Below, one piece after another: positions 16,625 to 24,733 of a stretch of DNA of 64,000 nucleotides. The notes beneath the pieces are model-generated. The model did not search any database, was not told the origin of the DNA, and saw only the letters and a program-made list of their open reading frames with translations. The DNA is from Chromohalobacter canadensis (lineage in GTDB: Bacteria; Pseudomonadota; Gammaproteobacteria; Pseudomonadales; Halomonadaceae): NCBI RefSeq assembly GCF_034479555.1, contig NZ_CP140151.1, positions 1,612,001 to 1,676,000 on the forward strand, read 5' to 3'. Made by a program: the position numbers and the translations under genes. Positions within the stretch are counted from its first letter, which is position 1; the number at the start of each line of letters is the position of its first letter.

Positions 16625-17797
16625 ATGACGCGCACCGAATTCCGCCTGATCGTCGCCGGCACCATGCTGATCGGCACCACCTACGGCCTGGCGCGCTTCG
16701 CCTACGGGCTGTTCCTGCCCAGCATGCGCGAGGAAGTCGGCTTGAGCGCGACCCTGGCCGGCATCATCGGTAGCGGTGCCTATGTCGGCTACTGCCTCGC
16801 CATCGTGCTCAGCGCGCTGCTGGTGGAACGCTTCGGGCCACGCCGGATCGCCGTCGCTGCTGCCCTGATCGCGGCAGTAGGCATGGCGGGCATCGCCGTC
16901 AGCACGCAGGCGATATGGCTGGCCGGCGCCGTGCTGCTCGCCGGGACGAGCACCGGCCTGGCCTCGCCGCCCATGGCGCAGGCGGTGTCCCGCGCGATCA
17001 CCGCGCCTCGGCAAGGGCGGGCCAACACCGTCATCAATGCCGGTACCAGCCTGGGCGTCGCCGTCTCCGGGCCGGTCGCGTTCATCGCCACCGGCCAGTG
17101 GCGGCTCGCCTACGCCGCCTTTGCCGTCACCGCGTTGCTCAACGCCCTGCTGTTGCTGATCAGCGTGCCACGCTCATGCGCCAGCGATACCGCCAAGGCT
17201 TCCGACGGCCAGGTCGACGGGCTCTGGCGGCCCCGAGCATTGACGCTGATCGCCGCGGCCACCGGCATGGGCATGGCCAGCGCCGCCTTCTGGACCTTCT
17301 CGAGCGAGGTGGTCATCACGCTGGGGCACTTCGAGCAGGCCACGGCCAACATCGCCTGGATTCTGATCGGCGTCGCGGGGCTGGTGGGTGGCGCGGCGGG
17401 CGACCTGATCGCGCGCCTCGGCCTCAACACCGTGCATCGCGGCAGTCTCGCGGCGATGGCCGGCGCACTCGGGCTGCTGGTACTCAGCCCCTCGAATCTG
17501 GCGGCGGTGTTCGTCTCGGGCGCGCTGTTCGGCGCGGCCTACATCATGCTGACCGGCGTTTATCTCGTCTGGGGCATCCGGCTGTATGCGGACCGCCCCG
17601 CCATCGGGTTGGGGCTTCCCTTTCTGATGATCGCCGTGGGGCAGATCGTCGGCTCGCCCCTCGCGGGTTACCTGATCGGCAGCCGAGGGTATCTCGTCTG
17701 CTTCATCGCCTTCGCGCTGATCGCGGTGGCCACGGCTCTCATCGGCTACAGGACCACCGAGCGCGCGGCGTTCCAACCGGCTTCCACTTCCCCCTGA
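16625..17797 (+). CDS. MFS transporter, YbfB/CynX-like
   Basis: 390 aa, twelve predicted hydrophobic segments in two halves. Its N-terminus (GTTYGLARFAYGLFLPSMRE) is the signature of the YbfB/YjiJ-like MFS group, and ALLVERFGPRRIAV is the MFS loop 2-3 motif. The substrate is unknown. The palindrome upstream suggests repression by the neighbouring TetR protein, so it may be an inducible efflux or uptake pump. GAGGGGAG-type RBS lies before the ATG. Confidence 0.9.
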   Translation: MTRTEFRLIVAGTMLIGTTYGLARFAYGLFLPSMREEVGLSATLAGIIGSGAYVGYCLAIVLSALLVERFGPRRIAVAAALIAAVGMAGIAVSTQAIWLAGAVLLAGTSTGLASPPMAQAVSRAITAPRQGRANTVINAGTSLGVAVSGPVAFIATGQWRLAYAAFAVTALLNALLLLISVPRSCASDTAKASDGQVDGLWRPRALTLIAAATGMGMASAAFWTFSSEVVITLGHFEQATANIAWILIGVAGLVGGAAGDLIARLGLNTVHRGSLAAMAGALGLLVLSPSNLAAVFVSGALFGAAYIMLTGVYLVWGIRLYADRPAIGLGLPFLMIAVGQIVGSPLAGYLIGSRGYLVCFIAFALIAVATALIGYRTTERAAFQPASTSP

Positions 17798-17836
17798 CAT
17801 CAGAAACTCCCACGGCAGGTGCAGCGGCACTCACGG
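17782..17836 (+). repeat. imperfect direct repeat, copy 1 (overlaps MFS 3' end)
   Basis: About 55 bp resembling 18143-18197, the ribosome-binding and start region of the DMT gene, at roughly 80% identity by eye with one indel (TTCCACTTYCCCCTGAC...ACTCCCA...CAGGTGCARCGGCACTC). It looks like the debris of a duplicated gene start. Confidence 0.7.
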
Positions 17837-17877
17837 GGCATGTCAGGTTCTTGAAGGCAACGCGATAAGGAGAAGGT

Positions 17878-18051
17878 ATGCGTAACGAGGAGCAGTATCG
17901 TAAAAGCGAGCGAGACGATCGTTCATCCAGCGACCAGGCCGAGCATGAACAGGCGCTGAAGGTGATGTACATGCCGGCGATGCCGCCTACCGGGCTCTTC
18001 GTCTGGAGCAAGAAGACACTCCAGCGACTTCTGGAAAAGGTACGATCCTGA
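17878..18051 (+). CDS. 57-aa small protein, function unknown
   Basis: A short ORF with a good ribosome-binding site (AAGGAGAAGGT then ATG) and a strong terminator 26 nt after its stop. The first 25 residues are charged (many E, R, D, S). A hydrophobic/Pro-rich segment MYMPAMPPTGLFVWSKKT follows, and the tail is basic (LQRLLEKVRS). No signal peptide or membrane helix is clear. I do not recognise the family. RBS and terminator argue for a real gene. Confidence 0.6.
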   Translation: MRNEEQYRKSERDDRSSSDQAEHEQALKVMYMPAMPPTGLFVWSKKTLQRLLEKVRS

Positions 18052-18077
18052 TGCACTTGGAGGCACACAGCACGAGA

Positions 18078-18122
18078 CGGCATCCCCTGTGGGCATGACC
18101 CGCAGGGGATGCCGGTTTTTTA
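18078..18122 (+). terminator. strong rho-independent terminator after the small ORF
   Basis: A 16-bp stem with one G-U pair (CGGCATCCCCTGTGGG / CCCGCAGGGGATGCCG), a 5-nt loop, then TTTTTT. Confidence 0.92.
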
Positions 18123-18142
18123 CGGCGGACAATGCGTCGATT

Positions 18143-18197
18143 TTCCACTTTCCCCTGACGACAGGAGCTCCCAATGACAGGTGCAACGGCACTCGTG
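18143..18197 (+). repeat. imperfect direct repeat, copy 2 (DMT gene start)
   Basis: Partner of 17782-17836. It contains the CAGGAGCT ribosome-binding site and the first codons of the DMT transporter. The small ORF and its terminator lie between the two copies. Confidence 0.7.
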
Positions 18198-19046
18198 GTT
18201 CTCGCCTCATTTTGCTGGGGTTTATCTGGCGGCATCGGTGGCATGCTCATGGCGGACGACTGGGACGCGTTCGTCGTCTCGTTCTACCGGGGCGCCATCG
18301 GCCTGGTGTTCGTGCTCGGCTGGCTGGCGATCCGCCCGCGCAAAAGCGGGTTGAGCAACCCTCGCCTCTGGGGCTGGTCGGCGGTGGCCGGCCTGGGGGT
18401 GGCGGGCAATTTCGCGTTCTACTTCCTCAGCATTTCACAGGGCAGCGTCGCGGTGGCGGCGACCCTGATGTACTCGGCGCCGATCTTCGTCTACCTGCTC
18501 TCGTTCGTGCTCAAGCTCGAAAAACCCACGCCGCTGAAGTGGGCCGCCATCGTGGTGGTGATGCTCGGCATCGTGCTGCTGACGCGCATCTATGACGTCG
18601 GTGCGGGCGGGATCACCCTGCTCGGGGTGGGCGCCGGGCTGCTGGCCGGGGTCTCCTACGCGGTGTTCATCTTCGGGTTCAAGTACGCGGCACCGCACGG
18701 TAGCCCACAGGCCATTCTGGTGATCGCTTTCGCGGTTCTCGCCGTGCTCCTGGCCGGCCTTGGCGACACCAGCCAAACCCTGGACGTACTGCATACGCCG
18801 GATTGGCCGCTGTTCGTCACGCTGGGGATACTCGGCGCCGGGCTCTCGTTCATCTTCTACGTCAACGGCCTGCACCACACCGCCCCGGCCGTCGCCTCCA
18901 TCGTCGCCATGGTGGAACCCGTCACCGCCTCGCTCTTCGGTGTCGTTGTCCTCGGCGAAAGCCTGGTGAGCATTCAGATCGTCGGGATGGTGCTGATCCT
19001 CGCCACAGTGACCGCGTTGAGCGTCTACTCCAGTCCCAAGGAGTGA
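18174..19046 (+). CDS. DMT-superfamily (EamA) transporter
   Basis: 290 aa, ten hydrophobic segments forming two EamA repeats. The C-terminal repeat ends with VASIVAMVEPVTASLFGVVV and LGESLVSIQIVGMVLI, typical of RhaT/EamA exporters. The substrate is unknown. RBS CAGGAGCT lies 5 nt before the ATG. It converges on a broken LysE-family gene. Confidence 0.9.
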   Translation: MTGATALVVLASFCWGLSGGIGGMLMADDWDAFVVSFYRGAIGLVFVLGWLAIRPRKSGLSNPRLWGWSAVAGLGVAGNFAFYFLSISQGSVAVAATLMYSAPIFVYLLSFVLKLEKPTPLKWAAIVVVMLGIVLLTRIYDVGAGGITLLGVGAGLLAGVSYAVFIFGFKYAAPHGSPQAILVIAFAVLAVLLAGLGDTSQTLDVLHTPDWPLFVTLGILGAGLSFIFYVNGLHHTAPAVASIVAMVEPVTASLFGVVVLGESLVSIQIVGMVLILATVTALSVYSSPKE

Positions 19047-19092
19047 GTTGGTGGCGGGGAGTTCAGCATGATGGAAAGACCCGCCGCCATCC

Positions 19093-19734
19093 TCATGTCA
19101 CCTGGTACTGGCGGCTAAACGTGCCCCCAAAGCAACGAACAAGGAGCCAAGGCCGCGATCCATCCACATCCCCACTCGCGGGCTTGCCTTCAAGAAAGCG
19201 CCCAGCTTCGCTCCCATCATTACCAAAAGAGGCTCTATAAAAAGCCGCGACCACAATAATCAAACTGCCATGCAAGAACAGCTGAGCGCCCACCGGCCCG
19301 GCACCTTGCACGACAAATTGCGGCAAAAATGCGAGAAAGAAGATGGCCACTTTGGGGTTCAGCACAGACACCAACACACCTTGCCAATAGACCGACCGCG
19401 CCTTTGCATCATGGCTTCCGCTATTGGAGACAAAAGAGTCACCCTTCGACAAAAGCATTTTGACGCCGAGCCATATCAAATAGGCAGCCCCTACCCACTT
19501 GATCACCGAGAACGCCAAGGCCGATGTGGCCAGAATGGCCGACAGGCCCGCCGCCGCCATGGCCACATGCAATGCCGTTCCCGACCAACCCCCGAGCATC
19601 GCAGCGAACCCATATCGACGTCCGCTGCGTAGCGTCTGGCCTAGCATGAACGCGATATCCGGCCCTGGGGAAAGGTTCAGAAGCACCGCCGCTGACAAAA
19701 ACGCCAGCCAATGCACCAACGAATAATCGCACAT
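19093..19734 (-). pseudogene. LysE-family exporter gene with a frameshift
   Basis: The first ~165 residues are a normal LysE protein (LNLSPGPDIAFMLGQTLRSG; VLVSVLNPKVAIFFLAFLPQ). After VVAAF the frame loses family similarity. The missing end is in the neighbouring frame: FIEPLLVMMGAKLGAFLK ... MWMDRGLGSLFVALG, stopping at 19098. The slip is at a run of five A on the plus strand (19239-19243), where four would restore the gene. It may be a true mutation, slippage, or a sequencing error. Confidence 0.85.
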
Positions 19735-19811
19735 ATCGAGATTCCTTTTATTTCTACGTCAACGGCTTGTGTCCAAGAGCCCAAAGGGTGAGCGTAGCGA
19801 ATCAAAATCGC

Positions 19812-20303
19812 TTATGTCTCATCACTTGGCAGCCCGATCAGGTCGGTAACGCCGACATCAATGCCCAACTGCGTAAGAAGCGTTGTAGCCTGGCCACGAT
19901 GATGTGTCTGATGGTTAAAGAAATGTGAAAGGGCAGACCAAAGCGGATATCGCCGAGGCACGGGATTTACGATGCCGGTATAGATCAAGTCTTCGTCTAA
20001 ATCTTGCGGAGAAAGCGAGGCGACCCACTCGATTATGCGGTTGTCTTCAGCCTCGCGCTCGCTTCGAAGCACATCGAAGTCTGAGTAGAGCTCATGAGCT
20101 AATGACGTGACATGAAAGGGCTTACCCGTAAACCGCCCCATCCAGACCCGGTCAGTAAGTAGCAAATGGTTAAGAGTGCCATGAATCGATTTGAAAAAGG
20201 CACCCATATCGCGCTTTCGCTTCTCATCTGACAATCCAGAGCAGCACTCGTAGATTTTCTGATTCATCCAGCGGTTATATCGCGCCATCGTTTGAATATG
20301 CAT
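19812..20303 (-). CDS. DinB-family protein
   Basis: 163 aa from the ATG at 20303; the frame is open to 20390, but the shorter form begins like DinB proteins (MARYNRWMNQKIYE). It is a four-helix DinB/YfiT-type protein with metal-binding His in IHGTLNHLLLTDRVWMGRF and in HFFNHQTHHRGQ. The family includes thiol-dependent S-transferases; the specific role is unknown. Base composition is lower in GC than the core genes, and it lies in the cassette-like region. Confidence 0.88.
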   Translation of the reverse strand: MHIQTMARYNRWMNQKIYECCSGLSDEKRKRDMGAFFKSIHGTLNHLLLTDRVWMGRFTGKPFHVTSLAHELYSDFDVLRSEREAEDNRIIEWVASLSPQDLDEDLIYTGIVNPVPRRYPLWSALSHFFNHQTHHRGQATTLLTQLGIDVGVTDLIGLPSDET

Positions 20304-20472
20304 TTGGCTTACGTCCTCACCTGTCTCGCCGCCCAACGCCGCAGAGATCTCATCCTGATGCTCATCAAGGCTGCCAACGCCAGAATTCAATGCGCCTTCG
20401 CGCTGATCGCGGTGCCTCGGCCCTCCTCGGGTATAGCACCGCTGGGAGCGTGGTGCTATCCAGCGTCACGCC

Positions 20473-20802
20473 TCATGAGGCGGACGTGAATTCGATGCGA
20501 CCCGCCAAACGCATCAGCTCGCCTTTTGCCGGCGTGACCACCGTGCGCGCCTGACGCGCTTCAAGATCCAGCACATGCACGATGGTGCTGCCGATATGCT
20601 CTTGCCAAGAGAGCATGATCAAGCCATCACGCAGCGCCACGGCGTCGTAATCGACCGTATCAGCGAAGCCGAGGTTATCACCGGCAACGATCTCCACGGT
20701 GAGCGTGTTTTGCGTCTCGATGGTGATTCGTGGCGTAAAGGCTGGGAACTGGATCTCCAGCACATCACCCACGCGCAGTGATGGCAAAGCCTCGGGCTCC
20801 AT
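20473..20802 (-). CDS. small MoaF-like beta-barrel protein, function unknown
   Basis: 109 aa from the ATG at 20802, preferred over the GTG at 20808 because CAGGAG lies 5 nt upstream. The sequence is almost all beta-strand and resembles MoaF-type calycin-like domains: alternating hydrophobics, ALRDGLIMLSWQEHIGSTIV then HVLDLEA. No enzyme motif is evident. It is 54 nt behind the OsmC gene and probably cotranscribed. Assignment is tentative. Confidence 0.55.
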   Translation of the reverse strand: MEPEALPSLRVGDVLEIQFPAFTPRITIETQNTLTVEIVAGDNLGFADTVDYDAVALRDGLIMLSWQEHIGSTIVHVLDLEARQARTVVTPAKGELMRLAGRIEFTSAS

Positions 20803-20855
20803 ATTCACTCCTGCTTGCAGGCAGCACCTGTCACGCGTAGCGCACTGTCAGGTCT

Positions 20856-21335
20856 TCATTGGCCGCAGCGAATGTCGGCCTCACACGCGACCTCAAAATT
20901 CACCGAATTCGCAATGAAGCATAGCGAATGCGCTTTCTCATGAAGAGACGTCGCTAGCTCACTATCGTCGTTTTCGCCGATGCTGACGATGGGCTTGAGT
21001 GTCACTTTATCGAAATGACCGCCGCCGCTTTTGGTCTCAATCATGCGCCCTTCGGCGTTATCCTCGTAACTCGACACCGTGATGCCAGCATCAGCGCACA
21101 GATGTAGATACCAGAGCATGTGGCATGCAGAGAGCGAGCTCAGCAAAAGCTCCTCCGGATTATAGCGGGACGAGTCGCCAAGAAATGCCGGATCCGCCGA
21201 CCCAGCTATTACGGGTTTGTCACCGCAGGTTATTTCGTGGTCGCGCGAGAAGGCGCGATAGTTCTTTGTACCTTCGCCAGAATTACCGGTCCAGACGACG
21301 GTAGCAGAATAATTGTGCTCACCTTTTTGTGGCAT
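20856..21335 (-). CDS. OsmC-family protein
   Basis: 159 aa. It starts with MPQKGEHNYSATVVWTGNSG and has NPEELLLSSLSACHMLWYLH with the peroxidatic-position Cys. A second Cys appears later (HSLCFIANSVNFEV). OsmC/Ohr proteins reduce organic hydroperoxides; this divergent branch (with GDKPVIAGSADPAFLGD) is usually annotated only as OsmC family. An attC-like site lies immediately upstream (21365-21439). Confidence 0.88.
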   Translation of the reverse strand: MPQKGEHNYSATVVWTGNSGEGTKNYRAFSRDHEITCGDKPVIAGSADPAFLGDSSRYNPEELLLSSLSACHMLWYLHLCADAGITVSSYEDNAEGRMIETKSGGGHFDKVTLKPIVSIGENDDSELATSLHEKAHSLCFIANSVNFEVACEADIRCGQ

Positions 21336-21364
21336 CGATGACCTCCCATCTGGATAGTTGATTC

Positions 21365-21439
21365 GCCTAACGCCTCATCCAAGTTTATTTTTGAAACGCG
21401 GCAGCACTTTTAGCGATAGCTTTTAATGAACTGTTAAAC
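21365..21439 (-). repeat. attC-like site between GNAT and OsmC genes
   Basis: Read on the minus strand it opens with GTTTAAC 6 nt after the GNAT stop and ends with GTTAGGC, fitting RYYYAAC ... GTTRRRY over 75 bp. The inner arms pair imperfectly (TTCAT / ATGAG). It is the weakest of the attC candidates here, supported by its position just after a stop codon. Confidence 0.5.
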
Positions 21440-21444
21440 ACTCT

Positions 21445-21906
21445 CTAGTTCAGCCATAGCTTCATTCCTTCATGCGTCGCTTTAAAACCAAGCTTCTCGT
21501 AAAAACGAATTGCATCTGGCCTTTTCTTGTCACTGGTTAATTGGACGATCAGGCAGCCTTTTTCCTTAGCTCGCTGTATTGCCCACTCGAAAAGCTTGGC
21601 ACCAATCCCATCTCCTCGCTTAGACGACGCAACACGAACGCCCTCCATCAACGCTCGCCAGCTTCCGATATAAGTCAGGTAAGGGATAAACGTAATGTGG
21701 AGCATACCAAGCAATTGGCCATCCGATTCACAAACCAGAAGCTCGTTATTTGGATCATTTTGGATAGCTTCAAATGCTCTGATGTAGCCGACTTTCAACG
21801 GCGTCCCCGGCGACTCACGGATTTGCCCAAGTTCATCATCAGCAAGCATTTCGACTAGTGATGCAAGATCATCTGATCGCGCTTCGCGGAAACGATACTC
21901 CTCCAT
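21445..21906 (-). CDS. GNAT-family N-acetyltransferase
   Basis: 153 aa. The acetyl-CoA binding core shows RVASSKRGDGIGAKLFEWAI (R/Q-x-x-G-x-G/A motif) and RPDAIRFYEKLGFKATHEGM. The acceptor is unknown. Such small acetyltransferases are very common integron-cassette cargo, consistent with the attC-like site after its stop. Confidence 0.92.
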   Translation of the reverse strand: MEEYRFREARSDDLASLVEMLADDELGQIRESPGTPLKVGYIRAFEAIQNDPNNELLVCESDGQLLGMLHITFIPYLTYIGSWRALMEGVRVASSKRGDGIGAKLFEWAIQRAKEKGCLIVQLTSDKKRPDAIRFYEKLGFKATHEGMKLWLN

Positions 21907-22001
21907 TGCTACTCTACCTCGCTCTTTTTAGGACGTCATTTTCCCTCTCGGCATTCCTTTCGCATGCGTAACAACATTAATTAGTTAATATCCAACGCTC
22001 C

Positions 22002-22149
22002 CGGGCCCCCTTGAACACCTAGGTGAGTCTGTTGCCTCGACCTCACCGCCTTCACCTTGAATTCCGGGGTGTAACGTTGGTTGCTCATGGCGTTCCCTCC
22101 TATGCACTCATCATAGACCAGAAGTTTCCACTAGAGTGGGGGAAGTCCA
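22002..22149 (-). mobile_element. IS3-family element remnant (end plus OrfA start)
   Basis: The minus strand carries a terminal sequence TGGACTTCCCCCACTC, then ATAGGAGGG as RBS and an ATG at 22088 reading MSNQRYTPEFKVKAVRS, the start of an IS3-family OrfA. Similarity stops after about 17 codons and a TAA follows. The rest of the transposase is absent. It truncates an attC site at 22150. The remaining gap to 21907 shows no gene. Confidence 0.75.
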
Positions 22150-22175
22150 GGTCCGACTGACGCTATTGGTTATGC
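22150..22175 (-). repeat. attC half-site truncated by the IS remnant
   Basis: On the minus strand GCATAAC (22175-22169) overlaps the end of the DUF6602 gene, exactly as GCATAAC overlaps the end of the DUF6119 gene. The sequence continues CAATAGCGTC and is cut off at 22149 by the IS terminus. The other arm is not found. Confidence 0.6.
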
Positions 22176-22918
22176 TTTTGTTCCACTGGGTCCAAGGTGA
22201 TATTTAAGTTGACATAACCTCCTGGGTTAAACCCCCTCATGGTGCTTTCCTCACGAGAAAGAGTGTTCATAAAACCTGTCATAAACATCGCAAACTCAGA
22301 TAGATCTGCTTTGCTTGATGTATCTAGACCAAACCACTTCTTATTTTCTGAATCGTAGAACCAATATCCCTTTCCCAGCACCACAAGAGCAGTGGTAGAT
22401 GGTGATTCATAGGATTCATACTTTAAAAATCGATCAATTTCAGGGCCCGAAATATCGCTGCCGAACGCAAACATCACATTAGTCGGTAAGCCGCCATGAG
22501 CAATTGAATTATCTTGTTGCTTTCTTGGAAATGACTTCAGTCTACGAATTGAGGAAAACTTTTTTAGAGAATCTTTAATTTGTGTCGCAGAAATTTTCGA
22601 TTTTACCTCAAAGATATAGCGGACACTTTCAACAGGGTAGATACCCAGTTCTTTGCTAAAAAAAATGGGAGGCACAAGCTTGGTGTGGTAAATTACTGCA
22701 TCTAGTTGATCAGAAAGGCTTTGGTAGGTGTCTATGATCTTTCCAGTTCCAACTTTGAAACTATGAGTTAAAAAGGGCTCTATGCATTCTTTCAGCGCTA
22801 ACTCTCGCAGATCGCCCTCAATACCGGGGTGGTCGATATCTACTGCCATATCATCCGCTGCTTTTTTTGCAGCGGCTATCTTGTTGAGGATGTACCTGTA
22901 ATATCGACTTTCTTCCAC
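22163..22918 (-). CDS. DUF6602-like protein with PD-(D/E)xK-type motif
   Basis: 251 aa from the GTG at 22918, which has AAGGAG 5 nt upstream; the in-frame ATG at 22936 lies inside the attC arm and has no RBS. The N-terminus is helical, followed by HPGIEGDLRELALKECIEPF, GTGKIID, SDQLDAVIYH and YIFEVKS. The spaced E, D and E-x-K fit a restriction-endonuclease-like fold, and the family resembles DUF6602. Nuclease activity is inference. The gene is AT-rich and sits between two attC sites, so it is a cassette gene. Confidence 0.7.
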   Translation of the reverse strand: MEESRYYRYILNKIAAAKKAADDMAVDIDHPGIEGDLRELALKECIEPFLTHSFKVGTGKIIDTYQSLSDQLDAVIYHTKLVPPIFFSKELGIYPVESVRYIFEVKSKISATQIKDSLKKFSSIRRLKSFPRKQQDNSIAHGGLPTNVMFAFGSDISGPEIDRFLKYESYESPSTTALVVLGKGYWFYDSENKKWFGLDTSSKADLSEFAMFMTGFMNTLSREESTMRGFNPGGYVNLNITLDPVEQKHNQ

Positions 22919-22932
22919 ATTCACTCCTTCAA

Positions 22933-23004
22933 GCATAACGCTGCGTTCACCGGTAAATTTGAAGCGAAGCGACTAATTTATCCGGGTGCAGCGCCTGGTT
23001 ATGC
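22933..23004 (-). repeat. attC site between DUF6119 and DUF6602 genes
   Basis: A 72-bp imperfect palindrome with the outer pair GCATAAC / GTTATGC (perfect complement), an inner pair CGCTGC...CACCGG / CCGGGTGCAGCG and a core pair TAAATT / AATTTA. The upstream gene's TAA lies within the first arm, and the next gene's RBS follows the second arm by a few bases. This is the standard geometry of integron attC sites. Confidence 0.8.
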
Positions 23005-24633
23005 ACTAGGTTTTGGCTCTGTTCCTACACCAGCAATACTTACTTCAAATCCTCTTTGCGATAGGTTTTCGAATGCCTTTGACAGATTAACTTTACTAAA
23101 GAACGGTAGATTATTCTTTAAGCTTGTTGAATCTTCACCCAAAATCAAAAAAACAACTTCAACACCATCGCTTTTAAAACTATTAAGTGGAACACTATGC
23201 TGCAAACCACTGCTTACTCCCCTTAAAACAGTTCTTGCTTTTTTCCTAAACTCTTTGTCGCCGAGTAAAATCTCAGCAGAGACACTACCTTGCGCAAAAA
23301 GATGACTTAAACCGGCTGACCCACCTTTCCTATGTTTAACATGAATAAACTGTTTTTTATCTGTCATTAAGTCACATAGCTCGATAGGTGTAGTCGTTCT
23401 ATTGCTTTTTATCAATTTTTTATCGAGTAAATGGTAGCTATGACTAGTCGAAGCTCGTTCGTTGTAGTCACCTTCTGATTCAATTTTTGATTTTGTTTTC
23501 CCGTCTTTGATTTCGTCCCATACGTGAACCTTAGGAAAGGCTAAAGTCGATACATTTATTCGATCCAGCGTAGAGTCGACCCTAGCAATAAAACTATTAT
23601 CGATCTCATACCATAAACCGGAAAATAATATGTAGGTTTTATCTGTATCCTTATACTCAAAATAAATGCACTTATAGATTTGATAGTCAGACTCATTCTC
23701 ATGAACGTCGTAAACAAAAAGCCTGTCTCGCTTAATTGAGTCAATAGAAATAGTCGCAACATCTATGTTATCAAGGTATTCCTTCGCCTCAATTGTTGGC
23801 TTTATGGAATTCTTAGTACGAGTATAGCTGAATCCATAGATACTATCCCATTGAACAATCTCGGGGATAGTTATAGTTATCTCAGAGCTCTTTGCTTTAA
23901 CAGCATCAATTAACTTTCCATCTAAGTGATCAATTTCGGACTTCTCTTTAATCTTTCTGATATTATCAACCCACGAAAAGTTACTTTTATATGAATCACT
24001 TTTATAGCAACCAGAGAGCAAATCAACCACTTGTGATATTTCATCCACACCCATTTCTATGCCAAATGAATAAACAGCATCACCACCGGAGATGTTTTTC
24101 AAATCTACACCGTTTTTAGGTGAACCTGTGACAGCTCTAATAACATCCCTTGAAATATCAATGCCAAATACTCCAACAGAAGACTCTCTAGAGGCTTGCG
24201 ACTTTTTCTGTACTGCCTGATCTTCTAGTGTAAAAAGGTCAACGCTTCGCAAACTGTCATGATTAAGTGTGTTAAGCGCAGTTTTTATTCCAAAATCATG
24301 TACAAAATATTTTGTATCTATCAAGAATCGACCATAACCGAAGGTAAAAGCCATTGTAGCTGTTGCAGTTTTTATAATAAGAACCGCTGAGCTAGAACGA
24401 TTAGCAAGTTCATCTAATGAAGCACCTGTTATATCCTCCGTAAAGCCACTCCATTTTGGCTTTTTCTCTGTTGGAATTTTTACGAATAGCTTACCTTCAA
24501 GCTCATGCTTATTGTCTAGTTCATAAGCGTTAACTTGAGATGTTCCTTTTAAGTAGTCGTCTGTTTTCAGAGAAGCATGTTCATCCTTTGCCAAGAATGC
24601 ATTCAAATATAAGTATGGCTTTTTATCTTCCAC
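22999..24633 (-). CDS. DUF6119 / TIGR04141 sporadically distributed protein
   Basis: 544 aa from the GTG at 24633 (AAGGAG 9 nt upstream); an in-frame TTG at 24642 abuts the RBS and is less likely. Landmarks: YLNAFLAKDEHASLK at the N-terminus, then AVLIIKTATATMAFTFGYGR, FGIKTALNTLNHDSLRSVD and the C-terminal LCDLMTDKKQFIHVKHRKGG with SAGLSHLFAQG. These match the TIGR04141 family, known from genomic islands and without a proven function. It is strongly AT-rich, and its stop codon is inside an attC site. Confidence 0.8.
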   Translation of the reverse strand: MEDKKPYLYLNAFLAKDEHASLKTDDYLKGTSQVNAYELDNKHELEGKLFVKIPTEKKPKWSGFTEDITGASLDELANRSSSAVLIIKTATATMAFTFGYGRFLIDTKYFVHDFGIKTALNTLNHDSLRSVDLFTLEDQAVQKKSQASRESSVGVFGIDISRDVIRAVTGSPKNGVDLKNISGGDAVYSFGIEMGVDEISQVVDLLSGCYKSDSYKSNFSWVDNIRKIKEKSEIDHLDGKLIDAVKAKSSEITITIPEIVQWDSIYGFSYTRTKNSIKPTIEAKEYLDNIDVATISIDSIKRDRLFVYDVHENESDYQIYKCIYFEYKDTDKTYILFSGLWYEIDNSFIARVDSTLDRINVSTLAFPKVHVWDEIKDGKTKSKIESEGDYNERASTSHSYHLLDKKLIKSNRTTTPIELCDLMTDKKQFIHVKHRKGGSAGLSHLFAQGSVSAEILLGDKEFRKKARTVLRGVSSGLQHSVPLNSFKSDGVEVVFLILGEDSTSLKNNLPFFSKVNLSKAFENLSQRGFEVSIAGVGTEPKPSA

Positions 24634-24654
24634 TGAAATCAACTCCTTACTGAT

Positions 24655-24714
24655 GCATAACGCCAGCCATCAGCCGCGCGAGGTACAAGCGTCAGCTGGA
24701 TGGCCTTGTTGGGC
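24655..24714 (-). repeat. attC site between TRAFs-binding and DUF6119 genes
   Basis: A 60-bp imperfect palindrome. The minus strand opens with GCCCAAC 19 nt after the upstream stop and ends with GTTATGC. The inner arms GGCCATCCAGC / GCTGATGGC pair with one bulged base, as is usual for attC. The downstream gene's AAGGAG follows by 6 nt. Confidence 0.75.
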
Positions 24715-24733
24715 AGTACATTAGGTCGATGCC

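Noticed and set aside
20810..20855. attC site between the OsmC and MoaF-like genes
   Set aside because: Only short hairpins (CCTGACA/TGACAGG with a mismatch, CCTGC/GCAGG); no RYYYAAC or GTTRRRY ends, so the two genes look like one operon or one cassette.
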